Notes under the pieces: model-generated
What the model was told of the DNA's origin: nothing
Databases searched by the model: none
Seen by the model: the letters and a program-made list of their open reading frames with translations, nothing else
Position numbers and translations under genes: made by a program
Source: Amycolatopsis rubida
GTDB taxonomy: Bacteria > Actinomycetota > Actinomycetes > Mycobacteriales > Pseudonocardiaceae
Assembly (NCBI RefSeq): GCF_900115345.1
Contig: NZ_FOWC01000019.1
Span: forward strand, 96,600-160,599
Direction: 5' to 3'
DNA: 64,000 bases
In this document: piece by piece, positions 58,207 to 64,000 of the stretch
How the letters are laid out: each line of letters opens with the position of its first letter
Numbering within the stretch: position 1 is the stretch's first letter

Positions 58207-59136
58207 ATGAGCAGGGACGCACCGGAGCCGCTGGGACCGGACTCGCTGACCTGGAAGTACTTCGGCGACTGGCGCGGGCTGCTCATCGCGCTGTGGGCCG
58301 GGTCGATGCAGAACATGCACCCGGGCCTCGGCGCGGGCGTCGAGGAGCATTCGCGGTTTTTCGAGGAACGCTGGCAGCGGCTGTTCCGTTCGCTGTACCC
58401 GATCGGCGGCGTGGTCTACGACGGCCCGCTCGCGCACCGCACGGCGCTGGAGGTGCGCGGGTACCACGACCGGATCAAGGGCGTGGACGCGAAAGGCCGC
58501 CGATACCACGCGCTCGACCCGGACACGTACTACTGGGCGCATTCGACGTTCTTCGTCAGCACCATCCTGATCGCCGGCAATTTCATGGGCGGCATCGGCG
58601 AAGAGGAGAAGCGCACGCTGTTCGACGAGCACGTGCGCTGGTGGCGGATGTACGACATGACGATGCGGCCGGTGCCGGAATCGTGGGAGGACTTCCAGCG
58701 GTACTGGAAGCACATGTGCGCCGAGGTGCTGGAGGACAACAAGGCCGCCCGCGACGTCCTCGACCTCCGCGGCATCGCGAAGCCGCCGTTCCTGCCGTGG
58801 CTGCCGGATCCATGGTGGAAACCGGTCGCGAAGATCATCGCGAAACAGTTCGTCTGGCTGACCGTCGGGATGTACGACCCGGAAGTGCGCGATCTCCTCG
58901 GCTACCGCTGGACCGCGCGGGACGCCCGCCGGCACCGCCTGGTGGGCAAGCTGGTCAACGCGGCGTTTTCGCTGCTTCCGCACGACCGCCGCTACCATCC
59001 GCGGGCACGGGCGGGCTGGCGGCGCGCCCGCGGCGAACTGGCCCCGGGGACGCCGCCGGTCGAAACCCCGCGCCGCAATCTTCCCCCGCTCGCCGAGCGC
59101 GGGAAACCGGAGCACTACTCGCCGGACGTGCCGTGA
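58207..59136 (+). CDS. MpaB-type oxygenase (DUF2236)
   Basis: 309 aa, ATG after GAGGAGCC. The family pattern is visible: GDWRGLLIALWAGSMQNMHPG, RTALEVRGYHDRIKGVDAKG, ALDPDTYYWAHSTFFVSTIL and a WWRMYD segment with His/Asp/Tyr residues of the haem-like active region. Relatives include latex-clearing and MpaB oxygenases that cleave isoprenoid chains, but most actinobacterial members are uncharacterised. Expression should be controlled by the divergent TetR protein. Its stop codon lies inside a 47-bp hairpin. Confidence 0.85.
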   Translation: MSRDAPEPLGPDSLTWKYFGDWRGLLIALWAGSMQNMHPGLGAGVEEHSRFFEERWQRLFRSLYPIGGVVYDGPLAHRTALEVRGYHDRIKGVDAKGRRYHALDPDTYYWAHSTFFVSTILIAGNFMGGIGEEEKRTLFDEHVRWWRMYDMTMRPVPESWEDFQRYWKHMCAEVLEDNKAARDVLDLRGIAKPPFLPWLPDPWWKPVAKIIAKQFVWLTVGMYDPEVRDLLGYRWTARDARRHRLVGKLVNAAFSLLPHDRRYHPRARAGWRRARGELAPGTPPVETPRRNLPPLAERGKPEHYSPDVP

Positions 59137-59179
59137 GGGGAGCCCTGAGGGACTCTGATTCCCTCAGGGCTCCCCTCAC
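59133..59179. terminator. Hairpin with embedded stop codon, family copy 2
   Basis: A 19-bp perfect stem: arms GTGAGGGGAGCCCTGAGGG and CCCTCAGGGCTCCCCTCAC, loop ACTCTGATT. The MpaB stop TGA (59134-59136) is within the left arm. Both sides are flanked by CC/GG, lengthening the stem to 21 bp. No U tract follows. See copy 3 at 63123-63169, whose arms differ but still pair. Confidence 0.85.
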
Positions 59180-59203
59180 GGACTTCGAGATCAGGAGGGC
59201 TTG

Positions 59204-60232
59204 ATGAAGCTGGGCTTTCACCTCGGGTACTGGGGGAGCGGGCCGATCCCGGGCGCGCGGGAGAGCGTGCTCGAAGCCGAACGGCTCGGGTTCGACTCGG
59301 TGTGGTCGGCCGAGGCGTACGGGTCGGACGCGTTCACGCCGCTGGCCTGGGTCGGCTCCGCGACCAGCCGGATCAAGCTCGGCACCAACATCGTGCAGAT
59401 GTCCGCGCGCACGCCGACCGCGACGGCGATGAGCGCACTGACCATGGACCACCTCTCCGGCGGCCGCTTCGTGCTCGGGCTGGGCGCGTCCGGGCCGCAG
59501 GTGGTGGAGGGCTGGTACGGCCAGCCGTATCCGAAGCCGCTGGCGCGCACGCGCGAGTACGTCGAGATCGTGCGCAAGGTGCTGGCCCGCGAGGAACCGG
59601 TGACCATCGACGGGCAGTTCTTCCAGCTGCCGCTCAAGGGCGGGACCGGCCTGGGCAAACCGTTGAAGCCGACGGTGCATCCGCTGCGCGCCGACCTGCC
59701 GATCTACCTCGCCGCCGAAGGCCCGAAGAACGTCGCGCTGGCCGCGGAAATCTGCGACGGCTGGCTGCCGCTGTTCTTCTCGCCCAAGTCCGACGGCTTC
59801 TACCGCGCAGCGCTGGAGGAGGGCTTCGCCCGCCCGGGCGCGCGCGGCAGCCTGGCCGATTTCGAGGTGGCCGCGTCGGTGCCGGTGATCGTGCACGACG
59901 ACGTCGAGGAGGCGGCGAGCTTCATCAAGCCGGCGCTGGCGCTCTACATCGGCGGGATGGGCGCGAAGAGCGTGAACTTCCACCACGACGTGTTCGCCCG
60001 GCTCGGCTACGCGGACGTGGCGGACAAGGTGCAGGAGCTGTACCTGGCGGGACGGAAGGAAGAAGCGGTCAAGGCGATCCCGACTTCGCTGGTCGAGGAC
60101 ACTTCGCTGATCGGGCCCGCGGAGAAGATCCGGGAAGAGCTGGGTGCGTGGGAAGCGACAGTGGTGACGACACTGCTGCTGCGCGGGGACGCGGGGTCGT
60201 TGGCGAAGGCGGCGAAAGCGCTGTCCTGCTGA
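59204..60232 (+). CDS. LLM-class F420-dependent oxidoreductase
   Basis: 342 aa; ATG 59204 is preferred, with AGGAGGG upstream. Luciferase-like TIM barrel: KLGFHLGYWGSG, ESVLEAERLGFDSVWSAEAYGSDAFTPL, IKLGTNIVQMSARTPTATAM, GRFVLGLGASGPQVVEGWYG and PIYLAAEGPKNVALA match F420-dependent enzymes of actinobacteria. It may reduce or oxidise a lipid or xenobiotic. It is separated from the MpaB gene only by the hairpin. Confidence 0.92.
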   Translation: MKLGFHLGYWGSGPIPGARESVLEAERLGFDSVWSAEAYGSDAFTPLAWVGSATSRIKLGTNIVQMSARTPTATAMSALTMDHLSGGRFVLGLGASGPQVVEGWYGQPYPKPLARTREYVEIVRKVLAREEPVTIDGQFFQLPLKGGTGLGKPLKPTVHPLRADLPIYLAAEGPKNVALAAEICDGWLPLFFSPKSDGFYRAALEEGFARPGARGSLADFEVAASVPVIVHDDVEEAASFIKPALALYIGGMGAKSVNFHHDVFARLGYADVADKVQELYLAGRKEEAVKAIPTSLVEDTSLIGPAEKIREELGAWEATVVTTLLLRGDAGSLAKAAKALSC

Positions 60233-60238
60233 GGGAAG

Positions 60239-60284
60239 CTCGTGAGTGCGCATCCCGGTCAGAACCGCGACGGGCACTCACGAG
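60239..60284. repeat. Inverted repeat CTCGTGAGTG / CACTCACGAG
   Basis: CTCGTGAGTG at 60239-60248 and CACTCACGAG at 60275-60284 could form a 10-bp stem with a 26-base loop that contains AGAACCG. It starts 6 bp after the LLM gene stop and belongs to the family at 47208-47470. Confidence 0.75.
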
Positions 60285-60406
60285 CGGGTAGTCGGCCCGG
60301 TACGGCCAGTGCATCACGACGGTGGCACGATTCCTCCCGACCACTACCCGGAACCGGCGAAGATCCATTAGGCATGCGTTCGTCGTTCCGCCTTCGAGGA
60401 GGACCT

Positions 60407-61714
60407 TTGGCGTCGCTGTCCCGCCGCACGAGATTCCGCTACTCGCTCGGCTCCTTCGTCACCGGCGGGTTCGGCACCGTGCCGGGGCTGCTCCTGCTCC
60501 CGTACCTGACCGACACGATGGCGGTGCCCGCCGCGGCGGCCGGGATCATCGTGTTCGTGCCCAAGGCGTGGGACGTGGTCTTCAACCCGGTCGCCGGGCG
60601 GCTGTCGGACGCCGACCTCGCGCGCACCGGCAGCAGGCGGCGGTTCCTGCTGCGCGGCGGGATCGGCGTCGCGATCCTGTTCTTCGCCTTGTTCGCGCAT
60701 CCCGGCTTCGGCGCGCCGCTGTGGGACGCGACGTACGTCGTGGTCATGTTCTTCCTGTGCGCCACCGCGTACGCGTTCTTCCAGGTGCCGTTCAACGCGC
60801 TCCCGGCCGAGCTGACCGATTCCGCCGAGGAACGCACGAAACTCACCAGCGTCCGGATCGGCGTGCTGGCGGTCGCGGTGCTGGTGTCCGGCGGCGGCGC
60901 CCCGGCGATCACCGACCTGCTGCCCGGCGTGCCGGGCTACCGGGTGATGGGCCTGGTGATGGCGGTGATCATCCTGGCCGCCACGCTCGGCGTCTACTTC
61001 GGCCTGAAGGGCGCGCCGGTCGGCTCGCTGCGGCCCAACACGGTGCGGCTCAAGGAATTGGCGCGCACCATCGCGCGGTGGCGTTCGTTCCGGTGGCTGC
61101 TGGGCGTCTACTTCATCCAGGCGCTCGGCATCGGCACCGTGCTGGCCGCGATCCCGTACTTCGCCCAGCACGTGCTCGGCGACCCGAGCTACCGCACCTA
61201 CCTGTTCGTCGGGTTCGTCGGGCCCGCGCTCGTCACCATGCCGCTGTGGCCGCGGCTGGGCGCGAGCTGGGGCAAGCTCGCCGGGTTCCGGATCGCCACC
61301 ACGTCGTTCTTCGTCGGCCTCGTCGCGATGTACTTCGCCGACCGGCTCCCGTTCGCCGCGACGCTGGTGTTCGTCGCGCTCGCCGGCGTCGGCTACGCGG
61401 GGATTTCGGTGTTCCCGCTGGCGATCCTGCCGGACCTGATCAGCGCCGAGGAGGAGCGGACCGGCGAGACCAGGGCGGGCGTCACGGCCGGTGTGTGGAC
61501 CGCGTCCGAGACGCTCGGGCTCGCGCTCGGGCCGGGGCTGTTCGGGCTCGTGCTGCAGGGCGGGAGCTATGTGTCGAGCACCGGCACGAGCGCCGTCCCG
61601 CAGCCGCATTCGGCGATCACCGCCATCGTGATCGGCACGTCGGTCCTGCCCGCGGTGCTGATCGCGCTCGGCATCCCGCTGCTGCGCGGTTCGGTCCTGG
61701 AGAAGCAGGCGTGA
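60407..61714 (+). CDS. MFS transporter, GPH-type (glycoside/sugar symporter-like)
   Basis: 435 aa if started at TTG 60407, chosen because AGGAGG lies just upstream; ATG 60374 in the same frame has no such site. Twelve hydrophobic segments are spread through the protein, with FVTGGFGTVPGLLLLPYLTD, the loop PVAGRLSDADLARTGSRRRF and FFQVPFNALPAELT, characteristic of the GPH/MelB branch. It moves a small solute with a cation. The PLP decarboxylase gene overlaps its stop by GTGA, so the substrate may be an amino acid or amine. Confidence 0.85.
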   Translation: MASLSRRTRFRYSLGSFVTGGFGTVPGLLLLPYLTDTMAVPAAAAGIIVFVPKAWDVVFNPVAGRLSDADLARTGSRRRFLLRGGIGVAILFFALFAHPGFGAPLWDATYVVVMFFLCATAYAFFQVPFNALPAELTDSAEERTKLTSVRIGVLAVAVLVSGGGAPAITDLLPGVPGYRVMGLVMAVIILAATLGVYFGLKGAPVGSLRPNTVRLKELARTIARWRSFRWLLGVYFIQALGIGTVLAAIPYFAQHVLGDPSYRTYLFVGFVGPALVTMPLWPRLGASWGKLAGFRIATTSFFVGLVAMYFADRLPFAATLVFVALAGVGYAGISVFPLAILPDLISAEEERTGETRAGVTAGVWTASETLGLALGPGLFGLVLQGGSYVSSTGTSAVPQPHSAITAIVIGTSVLPAVLIALGIPLLRGSVLEKQA

Positions 61715-63126
61715 ACGACATCCTGGCGCGGCTGCGCGAACTCCGCTCCGGCGACCTGCCGACGCACGGCGGGCGCACGCTGGCCTACGTGTACGACAGC
61801 GGACTGTCCGAAGTGGACGAAATCGCCGCCGCCGCGCACGCGCTGGCCAGCTCCGCCAACGGCCTCGACCCGACCGCGTTCCCCAGCCTGCTGCGGATGG
61901 AGAACGACCTGGTCGCCCGCGCGGCCGGACTGCTCGGCGGCACGCCGGAGACGGTCGGCACGGTGACGTCCGGCGGCACCGAATCGTGTCTGCTGGCGGT
62001 CCTCGCCGCCCGTGACGCGCGGCCGGACCTCGCTGCGCCGTCGATCGTGCTCCCGGAAACCGCGCACGCCGCGTTCCACAAGGCCGCGCATCTGTTCGGC
62101 GTGCGGAAGATCGTGGTGCCGGTCGATCCGGACACCTTCCGCGCGGACCCGGCGGCGATGACCGCGGCGATCGACGACTCCACCGTGCTCGTCGTGGCAA
62201 GCGCGCCGTCGTACGCGCACGGCGTCGTCGATCCGATCACGGAGATCGCCGCCGCCGCGTCGGCACGCGGGGTGCGCATGCACGTCGACGCGTGCATCGG
62301 CGGCTGGGTGCTGCCGTACTTCGCGAAGCTCGGCGCGGACTTGCCGCCGTTCGGCTTCAGCGTTCCCGGCGTCACCAGCATTTCGGTGGACCTGCACAAG
62401 TACGCCTACTGCGCCAAGGGCGTCTCGGTGCTGCTGCACGCCTCGGCGGAACTCCGGCGGACGCATTACTTCGCAAGCGCGGCCTGGCCCGGCTACACGA
62501 TGCTCAACCCGACGCTGCAGAGCACCCGCTCCGGCGGTCCGCTCGCCGCCGCGTGGGCCGTCGTGCACCACCTCGGCGAGGACGGATACCTGACGCTGGC
62601 CTCGCGCGCGCGGGCGGCCGTGGAACGGATTCGCGTTGGCGTGGCTTCGATTCCGGGCCTGCGCGTGCTGGGCGATCCGGTGTCGACGCTGATCGCGTTC
62701 ACCGGCTCGGACGGCTTCGACCTGTTCACCGTCGCCGACGAGATGAAAGGGCGCGGCTGGTATGTCCAGCCGCAGTTCGCGCACGGGACTTCTCCGCTGA
62801 ATCTGCACCTCACCGTCACCGCCGCGAACCACGGCAGCGAGCCGGAATTCCTCGCCGATCTGGCGGCTTCGGTCGAGGCGGCGCGGGCGGAAGGCCCGGT
62901 GCGGGTCGATCCGGACGTCGCCGCGTTCGTCGCTGCCCTCGACCCGGAAACGCTGACGTCCGAGCAGTTCGGCGGCTTGCTCGCCGCGGCGGGCCTGACC
63001 GGCGGCGACGGGCTGCCGGAGCGGATGGCGCCGATCAACGCGCTGCTGGCCGCCGCGCCGGAACCGTTGCGGGAGCGGCTGCTGGTGGAGTTTCTCGGCG
63101 CGTTGTACACACCGAGCGGTCCGTGA
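61711..63126 (+). CDS. PLP-dependent decarboxylase / sphingosine-phosphate-lyase-like enzyme
   Basis: 471 aa from a GTG overlapping the transporter stop. Group II decarboxylase fold: NGLDPTAFPSLLRMENDLVARAAGLLGG, VTSGGTESCLLAVLAARD, HVDACIGGWVLPYF with the PLP Asp, and VDLHKYAYCAKGVSVLL with the Schiff-base Lys. This arrangement resembles sphingosine-1-phosphate lyases and related aminotransferase-fold decarboxylases. The substrate is unknown. It may handle a compound brought in by the coupled transporter. Its stop lies inside a hairpin. Confidence 0.9.
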   Translation: MNDILARLRELRSGDLPTHGGRTLAYVYDSGLSEVDEIAAAAHALASSANGLDPTAFPSLLRMENDLVARAAGLLGGTPETVGTVTSGGTESCLLAVLAARDARPDLAAPSIVLPETAHAAFHKAAHLFGVRKIVVPVDPDTFRADPAAMTAAIDDSTVLVVASAPSYAHGVVDPITEIAAAASARGVRMHVDACIGGWVLPYFAKLGADLPPFGFSVPGVTSISVDLHKYAYCAKGVSVLLHASAELRRTHYFASAAWPGYTMLNPTLQSTRSGGPLAAAWAVVHHLGEDGYLTLASRARAAVERIRVGVASIPGLRVLGDPVSTLIAFTGSDGFDLFTVADEMKGRGWYVQPQFAHGTSPLNLHLTVTAANHGSEPEFLADLAASVEAARAEGPVRVDPDVAAFVAALDPETLTSEQFGGLLAAAGLTGGDGLPERMAPINALLAAAPEPLRERLLVEFLGALYTPSGP

Positions 63127-63169
63127 GGGGAACCCTGAAGGAATCAGATTCCTTCAGGGTTCCCCTCAC
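63123..63169. terminator. Hairpin with embedded stop codon, family copy 3
   Basis: A 19-bp perfect stem: arms GTGAGGGGAACCCTGAAGG and CCTTCAGGGTTCCCCTCAC, loop AATCAGATT. The decarboxylase stop TGA (63124-63126) is in the left arm. Compared with copy 2, bases change on one arm and are matched by changes on the other, so pairing is conserved. CC/GG and GGACTT flanks are the same as in copy 2. Confidence 0.85.
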
Positions 63170-63213
63170 GGACTTGTGGGTGCCCGAGCGCGACCGAAGA
63201 CCGGGCAACCGCC

Positions 63214-63681
63214 GTGTTCCGCTCGCGCGGTCTTGCCGGGTACGCGGCCTGTGCGGTGCTGATGGCCAGCACCGGCTGGGTGCACTTCTACGCCACCACC
63301 TGGTACTCGACGCACCGGTCGGTGCGCTATCTCGGCAGCTTCGCGAGAGGCGTAGGCCCGTCCGAAGGCATCTCGCGGATCAACAACGACCTGGCCCAGC
63401 CCGGGTGGTTCGTCCGCGTCTGGTCCGGGATTCCGGACTGTGCCTCGGGATCCGCCCGCTTCGCCGGTTCCCCGGAGAAGTACCGTCCCGGCCGTCCGGT
63501 CGGCTTTGACGACTACCTCGACGGCGCGGGCTGTGCTGTCCGGCTGGTGGCGGGTCGGGCAGCGAGGTCTCACCGGGTGCGGTCGAGGAGCGGCAGCAGC
63601 CGGTGCCAATGCCGTTGCAGGCCAGCGGGGTGGAAGGAGTCGGTGTCGGCCATGGTGAACCCGTGGACGGTGTCCGGGTAG
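63214..63681 (+). CDS. Hypothetical protein, probably truncated by a rearrangement
   Basis: From GTG 63214 the first 110 or so codons have the high third-position GC of a real gene and begin with a hydrophobic segment (GLAGYAACAVLMASTGWVHF) that could be a signal anchor, then aromatic HFYATTWYSTHRS. From about 63555 the frame runs antisense to the dienelactone hydrolase fragment and loses coding character, so the natural C-terminus is probably missing. No family is recognised. Confidence 0.35.
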   Translation: MFRSRGLAGYAACAVLMASTGWVHFYATTWYSTHRSVRYLGSFARGVGPSEGISRINNDLAQPGWFVRVWSGIPDCASGSARFAGSPEKYRPGRPVGFDDYLDGAGCAVRLVAGRAARSHRVRSRSGSSRCQCRCRPAGWKESVSAMVNPWTVSG

Positions 63682-63905
63682 ATCTCGGACGGGTAGCTGG
63701 CTCCGGCGGCATCGAGGGCTTGGTTGAGTTCGCCGAGTGTTTCCGGCGTCAGGTCGGACGCGGCATGCCCGAAGTGTGCCTGCGCGGTGAGCCGCGAGAA
63801 ACTCCCGGGTCCGGCCGCGCCCACCGGCGCGTGGAATCCGGCGACCGCCGCCACCTGATCCGGACGCGCCGCGGCGGTGCGGACCGCGAGAAGGCCGCCG
63901 ATGCA
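63570..63905 (-). pseudogene. Dienelactone hydrolase, C-terminal fragment
   Basis: About 111 codons of the C-terminal half of a dienelactone hydrolase family protein remain, with CIGGLLAVRTAAAR (nucleophile Cys region), VAAVAGFHAPVG and the catalytic-His region YPDTVHGFTMADTDSFHPAG. Immediately before the Cys codon, on the minus strand, is the stop codon of an IS630-type transposase, so the N-terminal half is cut off by an insertion. The fragment has no start codon near its new 5' end and is probably not expressed as an enzyme. Confidence 0.85.
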
Positions 63906-64000
63906 CTAGTGTCCTGCGCCGGAAATTCGTCGGCAGAAGTTCGCCAGTGACTCAAGGATCTCTGCGGCGGTCTTGGTCCAGATGAAGGGCCTGGGGTTTT
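63906..64000 (-). mobile_element. IS630-family transposase, C-terminal end (continues past right edge)
   Basis: The last 31 or so codons on the minus strand read PRPFIWTKTAAEILESLANF then CRRISGAGH and stop at 63906-63908. This is the characteristic C-terminus of IS630-type transposases. The gene begins beyond the window. A TA dinucleotide lies in the CTAG at the junction with the hydrolase fragment, as expected since IS630 elements duplicate TA on insertion. Confidence 0.85.

Overview
The window is very high-GC DNA with GTG/ATG starts, four-base GTGA/ATGA gene overlaps and actinobacterial regulators. It fits a Pseudonocardiaceae chromosome, probably Amycolatopsis; the genus is an inference from style and gene content, not a proven assignment.

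Bases 1-26948 hold the right-hand part of a bleomycin-family glycopeptide cluster. A plus-strand operon enters from beyond the left edge. It starts with the end of an NRPS heterocyclization domain, then a split-module protein made of a degenerate adenylation domain, a carrier domain and an FMN oxidase, which is the BlmIV/BlmIII bithiazole arrangement. Next come a SyrP-like dioxygenase, a free condensation-family protein, an MbtH fusion, a heptosyltransferase-type GT9, a carbamoyltransferase, a free carrier protein, an HldE-like NDP-sugar synthase, two aspartyl/asparaginyl-type hydroxylases around an ABC exporter and an ankyrin protein, a DegT aminotransferase broken by one amber codon, a VOC-glycosyltransferase-like fusion, and a BlmB-like GNAT-VOC acetyltransferase. 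On the minus strand lie an SGNH protein, a second carbamoyltransferase, a second VOC-GT-like fusion and a C-PCP NRPS. A small bleomycin-resistance-type VOC protein closes the block. The VOC fold therefore occurs four times, twice fused to an unfamiliar GT-like domain, which is the most novel feature here.

Bases 26987-29971 are a border: a glycosyltransferase/methyltransferase pair, a DUF5990-type gene, an integrase remnant and tRNA-Pro(GGG) with its terminator. This suggests that the cluster lies in an island integrated at the tRNA 3' end.

Bases 30203-42995 are chromosomal: an enoyl-CoA hydratase with a PaaX regulator, an ABC-F ATPase, an NmrA-like protein, an iron-regulated hydroxamate siderophore locus (formyltransferase, ornithine N-hydroxylase, MbtH, heterodimeric ABC exporter; three iron boxes, no NRPS), a DMT transporter, a DinB protein and an MBL hydrolase.

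Bases 43391-47198 are an alkanesulfonate operon (ssuCBAD) behind a Cys-containing leader peptide. Bases 47464-57516 carry catabolic genes: LldD-type oxidase/GntR, LuxR, amidase, esterase, amidohydrolase, TetR, IclR, and acetaldehyde dehydrogenase/4-hydroxy-2-oxovalerate aldolase. Bases 57510-63126 hold a TetR regulator with two clear operators, an MpaB-type protein, an LLM oxidoreductase, an MFS transporter and a PLP decarboxylase. The right edge is a dienelactone hydrolase cut by an IS630-type transposase. Two dispersed inverted-repeat families, one with arm covariation, sit at gene ends.
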